A DNA stretch of 64,000 bases from Dictyobacter formicarum (GCF_016587435.1 NZ_BNJJ01000003.1:496001-560000), one strand, 5' to 3'. Numbered from the stretch's first letter, positions 52,539 through 61,792 are shown. Notes: generated by a model from the letters alone, not told the origin. Numbers and translations are program-made.

Positions 52539-54692
52539 CTATTTCGATTTGTCTAATGAATGGTCGATCGTAGTATGTCCATTTTCACTGCCCTTCAAGA
52601 TGACAATATCTTTCGCAATCGGGTTGCCGTTGCGGTCAAAATGAATCTCACCGCTGACGCCATTGACGGTGATCGTCTGCAGGACCTGCTGGATCTGCGC
52701 CCCCGTTATATGCGACTGGCCCCGGGCCTGCAATTGTCCGTAAGCTTTGAGCAAGACCAGCGTTGCATCATAACCGAGAATCACGTCCGCATCGGTCGCG
52801 TTATAGCCGTATGTGCCTGGTCGATATTGGCCCGCTGGATCAAAATCTTTGGCATAATCGGCAAAGAATTGAGGATGCTGCGGCTGTGAGCGCTCCTGGG
52901 CAGCAAAGGAGGTAAAGCTTAACCGCCCATAGTTCTTAAAGGCATCCAGCGAGTAGTCGCCTTCCACATAGAGGGCGTCGCCACCCAATACTGATAGACA
53001 GGGTTGACCGGCCTGACAGGACGGGAGCCGCTTGAGCATCACGCTGGCTTCGTTGACATAGCCGGCAAAATAGATCAGGTCAGGCTTTTGCTGCAGTATA
53101 TCATCCATCTGCCGATCAACGGTACTGAGATCGCCTTTGGTGTAGTCATACGGCGCGTGTATAAGCTTATGGGTGCTATCCTCATAGTGCTGTCTGAATG
53201 CCTGTGCCAGACTCTCGCTATATGTGTCGTCGGGATCGCTCAGGAGCACAACCCGGCGTGCATGCAGTACCTGTTTGGCATAGGTGGCGGCCAGGGCCGC
53301 CTGTTGCGTATCGGGTGGCACGACACGGAAAAAGTAGGGCGAACGGCCAGAGAGCACATCACTGGTGGCAGTCGGCGACACCATGGGCAGGTGGGCGGCC
53401 GCCAGTTCCTGCAGAGAAGAAACAACGCTCCGGCTGGTGGACCATCCTATGACGCCAACGATGGAATGATCTTTCTGGGCGGCCTGCACCACTTCCTCGG
53501 CCGTAGTGGTAGGACTCGCAGCATCCACATCCGCAGAAGCAACCATCAGCCGCAACAGCGGACGGTGGCTCTTCGCAGCCTGGGTATTATATTCTTTCTG
53601 TGCCACGTAGGCCCCTTGTAAAATATCGCGCGCACCACCGATATGTTGTTGCGAAAATACGGTCCCCACCACCAGCGTAAAGTAAGGCTGTAAGGATTCC
53701 TTGACGCTCTGATTTTCTTGATAGATCAGCAACTCTGCATCATTGCTATCCAGAGCCAGAGCCTGCTTCCACAGCTCTTTCGCGCCATCAACATCCCCCT
53801 CCAATAATTTGCTGGCCGCCTGCCGCTTCAGGTCCCCATCCTCCCGATTGGTATCAAATACCCTGCTCCCATCCACGCTAATCCCCACCGGGGCACCGCT
53901 GGCGACCGCACCACCACTATCATTGGGGCGTGATAGCGGCGAGAGCCATCCCAGCGAGGCCACACTGATGGCCAGCAGCAAACAAACCGTCACACCCCAG
54001 ATCCACTTGTCGCGCAGCAGTCGATCGCGCCAGCGCTGCTGTGCGCGATAACGATGGCTCATATGCACCGGCCCATCTTTATCCATTGCTGGCATCGGCA
54101 AGGAGAATTCTCGCCACGCCAATGTATTATTGGGCTGCTGATCCGAGCGCCGCCAGTGCTGCTGGCCAGCATCCTTGAATTGCTGCTGATTGTTGAGAAA
54201 ACCCAGCATGATCAGGGCAAAGGCCAGCGTCAGCAGGGCCAGCGGCACCATCAGGTTGCCCCCAAGCTGAACCTGAAAAAAAATCGTACCCAGAATCAAC
54301 AGCAGCAAGAGTAAGCCTGAACCCTGTAGGAGGAGTGAAAAAGTTTGTTGAAACGCAGACATGCGCTGGCCAAACACGTCCCGCAATGTATCGAGGATAT
54401 GCGTGGTCCGCTGTTTGCGACTCACAGGTGTCGGGAGCGGCGGTGCCTTCGCAGCTACCGACATTTGTTCTGATAATATGAGACGATAAAAATAGTCGTC
54501 AACTACCCGATACTGCGCAACCAGTTCCTGACAACGAGAACACGATTGTAAGTGGAGATCAAAAGCGTGGCGATCTTCCTCAGAGAGGTGCTCTACACGT
54601 GTTACCTCAAGCTTCTCAGCCCAGCGATCACACATGACGTGCATGAACACATCCTCCATCGGATCATGCCCTGCATCGTTTTGCCTTGACAT
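52539..54692 (-). CDS. Anti-sigma factor fused to a type 1 periplasmic-binding-protein sensor
   Basis: 717 residues. Residues ~30-75 are a zinc anti-sigma (ZAS) domain with the signature H47-x3-C51-x2-C54 (HLQSCSRC). Three membrane helices follow (about 119-140, 147-166, 230-250), placing the rest outside. Residues ~285-330 look like a TPR-type helical pair. Residues ~336-700 are a LivJ-like type 1 binding protein (VVGTVFSQQHIGGARDILQGAYVAQKEYN ... GVIGWSTSRSVVSSLQELAAAHLPMVSPTATSD ... YDATLVLLKAYGQL). The gene overlaps the upstream ECF sigma gene by 29 bases, with GAGGAG nine bases before the ATG. Inference: extracellular ligand binding controls release of the sigma factor. Confidence 0.8.
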   Translation of the reverse strand: MSRQNDAGHDPMEDVFMHVMCDRWAEKLEVTRVEHLSEEDRHAFDLHLQSCSRCQELVAQYRVVDDYFYRLILSEQMSVAAKAPPLPTPVSRKQRTTHILDTLRDVFGQRMSAFQQTFSLLLQGSGLLLLLLILGTIFFQVQLGGNLMVPLALLTLAFALIMLGFLNNQQQFKDAGQQHWRRSDQQPNNTLAWREFSLPMPAMDKDGPVHMSHRYRAQQRWRDRLLRDKWIWGVTVCLLLAISVASLGWLSPLSRPNDSGGAVASGAPVGISVDGSRVFDTNREDGDLKRQAASKLLEGDVDGAKELWKQALALDSNDAELLIYQENQSVKESLQPYFTLVVGTVFSQQHIGGARDILQGAYVAQKEYNTQAAKSHRPLLRLMVASADVDAASPTTTAEEVVQAAQKDHSIVGVIGWSTSRSVVSSLQELAAAHLPMVSPTATSDVLSGRSPYFFRVVPPDTQQAALAATYAKQVLHARRVVLLSDPDDTYSESLAQAFRQHYEDSTHKLIHAPYDYTKGDLSTVDRQMDDILQQKPDLIYFAGYVNEASVMLKRLPSCQAGQPCLSVLGGDALYVEGDYSLDAFKNYGRLSFTSFAAQERSQPQHPQFFADYAKDFDPAGQYRPGTYGYNATDADVILGYDATLVLLKAYGQLQARGQSHITGAQIQQVLQTITVNGVSGEIHFDRNGNPIAKDIVILKGSENGHTTIDHSLDKSK

Positions 54693-55260
54693 TGACTTGC
54701 TCCTCCTCTGAAGAATAAAGCCCTTCGCGTAGTTTTACCCGAGCTTTACTAATATATGCTTTGACAGTATCAGCTCCCAGCTGCAAACGCACCGCAACTT
54801 CTTCCATCGTTAAATTCTCCATATAGTACCAGTAGAGGCATTCGCGCTGCTTGGCAGGCATGGCATCCCACATCTCGCGGATATGCATCTCTGCCAGCAC
54901 CACACTCTCTACCTGTGGCGAACCATCCGCCAGATCAAAGTCTGGATCAATCGGGGTCGGTACCTTACGCCGTTTCAACTTTCGCACATGGTCCAGGGCC
55001 ACGTTGCGCGCAATTGCATACAGCCACGCTTCAAACCGAATGCACTCATGCAACGTCGGCAATTTACGCCAGGCCTTCTCAAAGGTATCCTGCACCAACT
55101 CCTCGGCGGTCTCGATACTCACATGCAGATCCTTTAGAAAAAAGTGGCGTATCCTGCGATAAAAGGTATCAAATAACCGGTCGGCTGCCTGTTGATTGCC
55201 CCTGCGCGCCTCGCTGACCAGCCATTCGAGAGAGATATCATCTGGAAGATGCGGATACAT
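54664..55260 (-). CDS. ECF-family RNA polymerase sigma factor
   Basis: 198 residues. Region 2 reads AEELVQDTFEKAWRKLP ... EAWLYAIARNVALDHVRK, and region 4 reads CLYWYYMENLTMEEVAVRLQLGADTVKAYISKARVKLRE. GGGAG is seven bases before the ATG. It overlaps the anti-sigma fusion gene, implying translational coupling and fixed stoichiometry. Plausible targets include its own operon and the divergent cluster at 55751-58801. Confidence 0.9.
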   Translation of the reverse strand: MYPHLPDDISLEWLVSEARRGNQQAADRLFDTFYRRIRHFFLKDLHVSIETAEELVQDTFEKAWRKLPTLHECIRFEAWLYAIARNVALDHVRKLKRRKVPTPIDPDFDLADGSPQVESVVLAEMHIREMWDAMPAKQRECLYWYYMENLTMEEVAVRLQLGADTVKAYISKARVKLREGLYSSEEEQVNVKAKRCRA

Positions 55261-55750
55261 AGCCGGACTCCCTTCACTCTAAGTAGAAATAGTGAGATGA
55301 TCTGCCCATGCTTCCCCTGCCGCCAGACGCAACAGATGAACAGCCAGTCACAGTCCACTTCCCTTCCCTGGCAGTATCATTTAAAAAAGGATACCATCTC
55401 TTACGACGCTCTTGCTATCCATTAATCAATACTCTCTGCTATCAATTTCCTGGACTCGCAAAAACTATCCATCGCTGATATGCACGACCCACTTATTTTT
55501 CCCTCTTACAAAAAAGTGCAGCCAAAAAGGTAATTTTATGCAACCAATTATTAATATTCCCCACAAAACTATTGATTTTTATCAAATCACATGGTATCAT
55601 TCCTCATATCAATAAAAAACCACCAAATTGAAGGCAAATTTTACCAAACTGAACAGTATGTGGGGCGGCGGTAGTGAGCCACGCAAGACGGATGAATGAG
55701 AAGGGCTGGCTGACCTGCCGGACAGCTATTACCGAAAAGGAGAAAACGAT
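55261..55750. other. Divergent regulatory region between the sigma operon and the DUF2089 cluster
   Basis: 490 bp, AT-rich in the middle (55420-55640). The last ~90 bases before the small gene at 55751 are GC-richer and could fold, but match no leader or riboswitch I recognise. It should hold both promoters. Confidence 0.4.
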
Positions 55751-55984
55751 ATGTATACCGAATTACAACTGCTCAACGCAACAACTGCTCACCGGGATAG
55801 AGAGATCCGTCAGGACATTGAACGTAATCAGTTGGTCAGCAATCTTTCACAGCCTACCCTGGGTGCCAGGATGATTAGCAAGGTTGGTCACTCTCTGGTC
55901 AATCTGGGCCAACAACTGGAACAGGTTGCCCAACCTAAAAAACCAGCTTTCCATGGCCCAAAAACCGGGCAGTTACATGCCTGA
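55751..55984 (+). CDS. Small protein, unknown
   Basis: 77 residues, hydrophilic, with one amphipathic helix (GARMISKVGHSLVNLGQQLEQVAQ). GGAG is eight bases before the ATG. It is the first gene of the DUF2089/SHOCT/DUF4097 cluster, 77 bp from the next gene. No family recognised. Confidence 0.6.
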   Translation: MYTELQLLNATTAHRDREIRQDIERNQLVSNLSQPTLGARMISKVGHSLVNLGQQLEQVAQPKKPAFHGPKTGQLHA

Positions 55985-56061
55985 GCGTCTGGCGACAGCC
56001 CTGCTGTTGCGCTTGTAACCTTTGTCTTTCTAAACACACAACGATGAGGAGAAACAGCGGT

Positions 56062-56421
56062 ATGTATCCATTGATTACTAGAGATCCAGTGAGTGGCGAG
56101 GAATTGATTGTCACCCGCCTGGAGTGCCCGGCCAGCGGCGTCACCCTTGAAGGACGCTTTAGCCTGGGCTGGATCGGTCGGCTCACCCGTGAGCAACTGG
56201 ATTTCGTCGAGCTACTTGTAAAATATCGTGGCAATATCCAGAAGCTGGCCGCTGAAATGAACATTGCTTACAATACGGCTCGCAGTCGCCTGGACGATAT
56301 CGTGACCGCCCTGGGAGGCACCCCCGAATTTGATGGGCGCGTCGATCGGCGGGCCGTGCTGGATAAGCTGGCCGCCAAAGAGATCAGCGTCGAAGAGGCC
56401 ATGAAGCTGTTGAAAGGCTAA
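56062..56421 (+). CDS. DUF2089 domain protein
   Basis: 119 residues matching DUF2089: ITRDPVSGEELIVTRLECPASGVTLEGRF, LTREQLDFVELLVKYRGNIQKLAAEMNIAYNTARSRLDDIVTALG. The second part is HTH-like, and the tail (KEISVEEAMKLLKG) is SHOCT-like. It may be a small DNA-binding regulator. Of the in-frame ATGs at 56044 and 56062, only the second has GAGGAG upstream. Confidence 0.8.
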   Translation: MYPLITRDPVSGEELIVTRLECPASGVTLEGRFSLGWIGRLTREQLDFVELLVKYRGNIQKLAAEMNIAYNTARSRLDDIVTALGGTPEFDGRVDRRAVLDKLAAKEISVEEAMKLLKG

Positions 56422-56425
56422 GACT

Positions 56426-56800
56426 ATGGCGCTATCCAAAGAGGAACGCAATCGCATCCTGGCGCTGGTGGAATCCGGCCGGATCAGTGCGGTCGAGGCG
56501 GCCCAACTCTTAGATACACTGGAAACCGAGATCATCCGACCGCCAGAAGTTGTCCGTGAACGCACACTGCGTATTCGCGCCACCAGCCTTAATCAGAATA
56601 AACAGCATAAAAATGTTATTGCCAGTATGCCAGTACAATTGCTCAAAACCAGTGTACGTCTGGGAGGCTATCTGCTTCCCCAGCTTGACTCCCGCACCAT
56701 CACGGATGTCCTGCGCTCCATTGAAGATGGAAGTACTGGCCGTCTGCTCGATATTCAGGACCTGGAACAGGGCGAACGTCTCGAAGTCTTTGTTGAATAA
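56426..56800 (+). CDS. SHOCT-like domain protein
   Basis: 124 residues. The N-terminal RNRILALVESGRISAVEAAQLLDTLE is a SHOCT/YvlB-like helical hairpin. The rest is an alpha/beta domain (LRIRATSLNQNK ... LEQGERLEVFVE) of unknown role. It starts four bases after the DUF2089 gene, so it is cotranscribed. Confidence 0.7.
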   Translation: MALSKEERNRILALVESGRISAVEAAQLLDTLETEIIRPPEVVRERTLRIRATSLNQNKQHKNVIASMPVQLLKTSVRLGGYLLPQLDSRTITDVLRSIEDGSTGRLLDIQDLEQGERLEVFVE

Positions 56801-56845
56801 ATGATGCTTTCTACTCTCTAACCTAAAAGCGAAGGAGAAATAGCT

Positions 56846-58801
56846 GTGAAGAAGTCTTTTTCTGCTAACAGCATCGAATATGTCAATTTTTCAAACATCC
56901 ATGAGTTTCTACATGTGCGTGGCTGGGACCAGTCCTCTATCGAGGTCGAAAGCGACGGCGACTATGCCGTTGACGATCAGTCCGATACCAGTTTCAACCT
57001 GTCGGATGCTCAGGAGGGCCTGACGGTGTCGGTACCTTTTGAGAGCATCGTGACTGTAGTAGAAGCTCACGATGGAGTGAATATAGAGCAGGTGCGCCAG
57101 GTGATCGCACGCAATATTCACGACGATCTCAGCCTGAAAGAGATTCAGGGCGAGGTTACGCTCACCCATATCGATGGCGATGTCAGCCTGGAAAATATCC
57201 GTGGCGCTGTGACACTGGAAACCATCAATGGCGACGTAGCGGCCAAAGATGTGGCGGAGATTCGTTCTGAGGAGCGCTTGCATGGCGATGTCTCCCTGAG
57301 CAATATCACTGGCGCGTACTTGCAGGCAATTGGCAACGATCTCTGGCTTCAGGAGGTCGAGGAAGCGACTATTGGTAGCGTCGGCAACGATCTGGGCGGG
57401 CAAGACATCAATACTTTGCGCTGCGACAACGTTGGAAATGATGCCCAGATCACGGGCAAGCGAGAGACCACCGTCACGCTGGGCAATGTGGGTAATAGCC
57501 TGACCATTCAGGAGGTAGCCGGCCTGACCATCAATAACGTCGGCAACGATTGCCGGATCAGCCAGAGTCCCCAGGCTGACGTTACGCTTGGCCGTATCGG
57601 TAGCGATCTCAATATTCAGGACGTCGCCCAGGTGACGCTGGGCAGCGTCGGCAGCGATGCACGCATCAGTAACGTACAGGGTAACGTGACGCTGGGCAAT
57701 ATAGGTAGCGATGTGGCACTCACCAATATTGGTGGTGAAGTTCGTGCCGGATCAGTCGGCTCGGACGCGGTACTCAAAAATGTGCATGGCCCCGTCAACA
57801 CTGGCAACGTCGGCTCGGACCTGTACCTGCAGACAGATTTTGAGCCGGGCAGCACCTCCTACCTGCGCGTAGGTAGCGACGCCACAGTTGTCTTGCCCGC
57901 CGAGCCTAACGTCACCATCCAGGGCACGATTGGTGGAGACATCACCGGTCGCTCCATCGTATCCAACTCTATCGGCAATCGCGCCACACTGGTCTATGGA
58001 GATGGAGCCGCGCACCTGGAGCTGATGGTCGGAGGCGACCTGCACCTGCGCGGCGAGAAGGGTCCACGCAGCAGTAGCAGCGAGGGCGGTGCCTGGTGGA
58101 ACGACTTCAGCCGTAGCATGGCCGATTTCGGCCGTGAGATGGGCAACATTGGTCGCGACTTGGGCGCCGAGATCAGCGCCACCGTCAATAGCGCCACCGC
58201 CTCGATCAGCGCGGATATAGTCAACGAGGTCGCCAACCAGGCAGAGCATCAGAAGATCATCTTCAAAGCAGAGAAGCAACGTCAGAAGGCTGAGCGACAG
58301 GCTCAGCGCGCTCGTGAACGGGCTTACGAGCGTGCCCAGCGTGATCGCGAGCGAGCCGCCCGCTTCCATTTTCGCATCAACGAGCGCCAATGGAGCATGG
58401 ACCCCGAGCGCATCAATCGCATTGTCGATCAGGCTCAGCGTGCCGCCTCCGAAGGGGTTCAGGGCGCCCTGGAAGCTGTTGAGCAGGCCCTCAAAAACAT
58501 GAATGTACCAGCGCGACCGCCGATGCCGCCAACACCGCCGGTTCCACCGGTCCCACCTGTTCAGGGACAGCCATCACGACAGCCCCAGGAGACACCAGCC
58601 ACCAGTCAGGCTCAAAGCTTTGACGAGCGCGCCCAGCCTGAGGTACCGGTCGCACCCGCCGAAGACCTCCAGCCAGCCTCCAGCGGGACTACGCCTCCGG
58701 TCGATATCGAGCAGGAGCGCGAAGCCATCCTGCGCATGATCGCCGAAGGCCGCATCACCCCCGAAGAAGGAGACATGCTCCTGGAAGCCCTCGGCAACTA
58801 A
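56846..58801 (+). CDS. DUF4097-type beta-helix protein with coiled coil and C-terminal SHOCT motif
   Basis: 651 residues from a GTG start with AAGGAG eight bases upstream. Residues ~80-400 are a beta-solenoid of ~20-residue units ending in GD/GSD (GDVSLENIRGAVTLETINGDV, NVGNDAQ, SVGSDARISNVQGNVTLGNIGSDV), as in DUF4097/YvlB proteins. Residues ~480-530 are a Lys/Arg/Gln-rich coiled coil, then a Pro-rich linker. The last 30 residues (ILRMIAEGRITPEEGDMLLEALGN) repeat the SHOCT-like hairpin of the preceding genes. In other phyla these proteins respond to envelope stress. Confidence 0.8.
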   Translation: MKKSFSANSIEYVNFSNIHEFLHVRGWDQSSIEVESDGDYAVDDQSDTSFNLSDAQEGLTVSVPFESIVTVVEAHDGVNIEQVRQVIARNIHDDLSLKEIQGEVTLTHIDGDVSLENIRGAVTLETINGDVAAKDVAEIRSEERLHGDVSLSNITGAYLQAIGNDLWLQEVEEATIGSVGNDLGGQDINTLRCDNVGNDAQITGKRETTVTLGNVGNSLTIQEVAGLTINNVGNDCRISQSPQADVTLGRIGSDLNIQDVAQVTLGSVGSDARISNVQGNVTLGNIGSDVALTNIGGEVRAGSVGSDAVLKNVHGPVNTGNVGSDLYLQTDFEPGSTSYLRVGSDATVVLPAEPNVTIQGTIGGDITGRSIVSNSIGNRATLVYGDGAAHLELMVGGDLHLRGEKGPRSSSSEGGAWWNDFSRSMADFGREMGNIGRDLGAEISATVNSATASISADIVNEVANQAEHQKIIFKAEKQRQKAERQAQRARERAYERAQRDRERAARFHFRINERQWSMDPERINRIVDQAQRAASEGVQGALEAVEQALKNMNVPARPPMPPTPPVPPVPPVQGQPSRQPQETPATSQAQSFDERAQPEVPVAPAEDLQPASSGTTPPVDIEQEREAILRMIAEGRITPEEGDMLLEALGN

Positions 58802-58826
58802 ACAACCATCTCATTCGATCACGTGA

Positions 58827-58872
58827 GGGAAGAGGATAGGCTTACTACCAGGCCCATCCTCTTCCCTTTTTC
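58827..58872 (+). terminator. Intrinsic terminator of the DUF4097 cluster
   Basis: A 15-base stem with one mismatch (58827-58841 / 58852-58866), followed by TTTTT, 25 bp after the stop codon. Confidence 0.85.
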
Positions 58873-58892
58873 TATACATGATGGGGAGGTCG

Positions 58893-60128
58893 TTATAGAG
58901 TTTTCAAAATAGCGATCAGGCGGTCAATTTCAGCGCGCGTATTGTAATGGACCAGGCCGACGCGCACGATACCTCCCTGCTCATCCAGTCCCAGACGTTC
59001 GAGGGCGGCCAGGGCATAGAAATTTCCGCTCCAGACGTAGATCTCTTCGCGGGCCAGGCGTTCCGCCACCGCGCTGGGATCCCAGCCAGGCAAAGTAAAG
59101 GAAAAGGTAGGGACGCGAGATGCAATACGCGCGGCATCTGTAATGCCCCATATATGCAATCCTGGTACCGTTTGCAGACCCTCTAGCAGAGCCAGGCTCA
59201 ATGAGCTCTCATAATTCTCAATCGCCTGCATACCTGCTCTCAGCGCCTGTTCGCGTGTCGATCCTTGCGCACCGTCCTCGGGTCCATAGGTTGTTCCCAG
59301 CCAGGCCAGATACTCCAGTGCTCCCAGCACGCCAGCGATCGATTCAAAGCTCTGCGTGCCGGTCTCAAACTTATCCGGTGTATGATTCTCTGCTGGCCGC
59401 ACTTTATAGGCCGTCAGGCGCTCCAGCAGCTCATATTTGCCATACAGGATACCTGTATGGGGTCCAAAGAACTTATAGGCCGAGCAGGCTAGCAAATCAC
59501 AATCCAGAGCCTGTACGTCGATACTCTTATGTGGCGCATACTGCACGGCATCCACAAAGCAGAGCGCGCCCGCACTGTGGGCTATTTGGACCACCTTCTG
59601 GACATCATTGATCGTGCCCACGGCATTCGATGCATAGCCGACCGCCACCAGCTTCGTGCGCGGCGAGATCGCCTCCTCCAGCACCTGCATGTCCAGCGTG
59701 CAATCCTCGGGATGAAAGTCGACCCAGCGCACCTGGCAGCCGCGATCCTCGGCGATTAAGAGCCAGGGCGCGATATTGGCATCGTGATCCAGGCGCGTCA
59801 CTACCAGTTCATCGCCAGGCTCCAGCAGACGCGCAATGCTGCGACTGATATGGAACGTCAGGCTCGTCATATTCTGACCAAAAATAATCTCTTCTGGACG
59901 GGCTGCGTGTAAGAAGGCAGCCACCGCCTCACGCGCCTCCCATACCACGGCATCCGAAGCCTGGCTGGTGCGGAAAGCGCCACCATGATTGGCGTTGGAA
60001 TGCAAGAAATATCGCTGCATGCGCTCGATCACCTCTTGCGCCACCTGAGTGCCACCGGGATTATCAAAAAAGGTCGCTCCTGAAGCAAGCGCTGGAAAAT
60101 GCGTACGCACGGCATCAATGTTGAGCAT
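58893..60128 (-). CDS. Cysteine desulfurase-like PLP enzyme (TIGR01976-like, class V)
   Basis: 411 residues. Class V aminotransferase fold: FFDNPGGTQVAQEVIERM, HGGAFRTSQ, VGYASNAVGTINDVQ, VDAVQYAPHKSIDVQALDCDLLACSAYKFFGPHTGILYG (PLP Lys in SAYKFFGP) and the C-terminal GGIVRVGLVHYNTRAEIDRL. This layout matches the cysteine-desulfurase-like TIGR01976 group, whose reaction is not settled. GGAGG five bases before the ATG at 60128 fixes the start; the frame to 60206 is not used. Confidence 0.85.
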   Translation of the reverse strand: MLNIDAVRTHFPALASGATFFDNPGGTQVAQEVIERMQRYFLHSNANHGGAFRTSQASDAVVWEAREAVAAFLHAARPEEIIFGQNMTSLTFHISRSIARLLEPGDELVVTRLDHDANIAPWLLIAEDRGCQVRWVDFHPEDCTLDMQVLEEAISPRTKLVAVGYASNAVGTINDVQKVVQIAHSAGALCFVDAVQYAPHKSIDVQALDCDLLACSAYKFFGPHTGILYGKYELLERLTAYKVRPAENHTPDKFETGTQSFESIAGVLGALEYLAWLGTTYGPEDGAQGSTREQALRAGMQAIENYESSLSLALLEGLQTVPGLHIWGITDAARIASRVPTFSFTLPGWDPSAVAERLAREEIYVWSGNFYALAALERLGLDEQGGIVRVGLVHYNTRAEIDRLIAILKTL

Positions 60129-60345
60129 AAAATCCTCCGAGGATATTTGAAATTGAAAAACGGCACAGCTCATTGTATCACGAGAACCTCTGATATATAG
60201 CTGCATCAGGCGGGAATATTATACTACAATTGAAGAGTCTTGGTGCGGCAAAACGCCGTTTCAGCTGTCACTTGATAGCAAAGTGCTACGTATAACAATA
60301 AACAGACAAATAATTATCATGGATATAGACACGAAAGGATGTAGT

Positions 60346-61299
60346 ATGCATACACGCCAATTCGGCAAAACAGACATGCAAATTACCCCCATCGGCATTG
60401 GGGCCTGGGCTATGGGTGGTGGCAACTGGGAATTCGGCTGGGGTAGCCAGGACGACACACAGTCGATCGCCACCATTAAACGTGGCCTGGAACTGGGTAT
60501 CAACTGGATTGATACTGCAGCCGTATATGGTCTTGGTCACTCGGAAGAAATCGTTGGCAAGGCGATTAAAGGTCGAGAGAAGCCCTATATCTTTACCAAA
60601 TGCTCGCTAGTCTGGGATGACAGCCGCAGGGTAAGCAATAACCTCGATCCCAATTCGATCCAGCGCGAGTGCGAGGCCAGTTTGAAGCGCCTGGGAATCG
60701 ATACGATCGACCTCTACCAGATGCACTGGCCCAATCCTGATCCCGATATCGAAGAGGGCTGGAGCGCGATGGCTAAATTGAAAAAAGAGGGCAAGGTACG
60801 CCACATTGGTGTCTCAAACTTTAATGTTGAGCAGATGAAGCGTGCCGAAAAGATTGCTCCGGTGGAAACGCTACAGCCACCCTATTCACTGGTCAATCGC
60901 GAAGCCGAAAAAGAGATCTTGCCTTACTGTCAGGAATACGATATAGGCGTCATCGTTTACTCGCCAATGGCCTCTGGCTTGCTGAGTGGTCGCATGACCA
61001 AAGAGCGCATCGCCAACATGCCTGAGGATGACTGGCGCCAGCGCGATAGTGAATTTCAGGAACCACGCCTCTCGCGTAACCTGGCGCTGGCCAACCTGCT
61101 CAATGATATTGCTTTCCCTCACAACGTCCCGGCTGGTGTCGTAGCGGTCGCCTGGACGCTGCATAATCCAACAGTAAGTGGCGCCATCGTCGGTGTGCGC
61201 ACCGTTGAGCAGATTGAGGAAATGATCATAGCCGCTGAGTTCCGTCTAACCGACGCTGAAATGGAGCAGATCAACAAGTTCTTAGAAGAAAACCCTTAG
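60346..61299 (+). CDS. Aldo/keto reductase
   Basis: 317 residues with the AKR tetrad: Asp and Tyr in WIDTAAVYGLGHSEEIVGKA, Lys in YIFTKCS and His in YQMHWPNPD. HIGVSNFNVEQMKRAE and the C-terminal IVGVRTVEQIEE bind NADP(H). It reduces or oxidises a carbonyl or sugar. GAAAGGA is six bases before the ATG at 60346; the upstream frame is not used. Confidence 0.9.
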   Translation: MHTRQFGKTDMQITPIGIGAWAMGGGNWEFGWGSQDDTQSIATIKRGLELGINWIDTAAVYGLGHSEEIVGKAIKGREKPYIFTKCSLVWDDSRRVSNNLDPNSIQRECEASLKRLGIDTIDLYQMHWPNPDPDIEEGWSAMAKLKKEGKVRHIGVSNFNVEQMKRAEKIAPVETLQPPYSLVNREAEKEILPYCQEYDIGVIVYSPMASGLLSGRMTKERIANMPEDDWRQRDSEFQEPRLSRNLALANLLNDIAFPHNVPAGVVAVAWTLHNPTVSGAIVGVRTVEQIEEMIIAAEFRLTDAEMEQINKFLEENP

Positions 61300-61335
61300 C
61301 TTTTGTTGCTCGTGATTTGTATTACGTTGCTAACC

Positions 61336-61374
61336 AGAATAGCTGGCCTCTCATATTGGGAGGCCAGCTATTCT
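61336..61374 (+). terminator. Terminator-like hairpin after the aldo/keto reductase
   Basis: A perfect 15-bp stem (61336-61350 / 61360-61374) with a 9-base loop, 37 bp after the stop. No long T-run follows, so it may act as a stabiliser rather than a terminator. Confidence 0.6.
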
Positions 61375-61438
61375 GTAATTAGCCAACCAATTGTCAGTTG
61401 CTCATAATTGTAGATTCCATTTGAAAAGGAGCACATCA

Positions 61439-61651
61439 ATGCAGATCAGCGCACGCAACCAACTCAAAGGCAAAATCACATCCATCACCCTGGGCAGCGT
61501 GATGGCCGAAGTTGTCGTAACGTTGCCGGATGGACAGGAGATCGTTTCGGCTATTACGCGCCACTCGGCCGAATCCCTCAATCTGAAAAACGGCGATGAG
61601 GCGGTAGCCATTATCAAGTCAACCGAGGTCATGATTGGCAAAAACCCATAG
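61439..61651 (+). CDS. Mop/TOBE-domain protein (molbindin-like)
   Basis: 70 residues, a single Mop domain: ISARNQLKGKITSITLGSVMAEVVVTLPDGQEIVSAIT ... LNLKNGDEAVAIIKSTEVMIGK. The family binds molybdate or tungstate for storage or homeostasis. AAAAGGAG precedes the ATG at 61439. The TAG stop is formed by a palindromic repeat copy, and the last ~11 codons have been duplicated in tandem with that repeat downstream. Confidence 0.9.
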   Translation: MQISARNQLKGKITSITLGSVMAEVVVTLPDGQEIVSAITRHSAESLNLKNGDEAVAIIKSTEVMIGKNP

Positions 61652-61792
61652 GTTCGGGCCTTGCGCCCGATTTGTCAAGTCAACCGAGGTCATGATTGGC
61701 AAAAACCCATAGGTTCGGGCCTCGCGCCCGATTTGTCAAATCAACCGAAATCATGATCGACAAATCGTAGGTTCGGGCCTCGCGCCCGATTT
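61614..61792 (+). repeat. 61-bp tandem array: TOBE gene end plus palindromic repeat, three units
   Basis: Units begin at 61614, 61675 and 61736. Each holds the last ~33 bases of the TOBE gene followed by a palindromic repeat copy (61647-61673, 61708-61734, 61766-61792). Unit 2 is nearly identical to unit 1; unit 3 has more changes and a four-base deletion, so it is older or more decayed. The rest of 61793-61922 holds no gene. Confidence 0.9.

Noticed and set aside
55640..55750. Riboswitch upstream of the small gene at 55751
   Set aside because: Some pairing is possible but no conserved aptamer motif I know is present.
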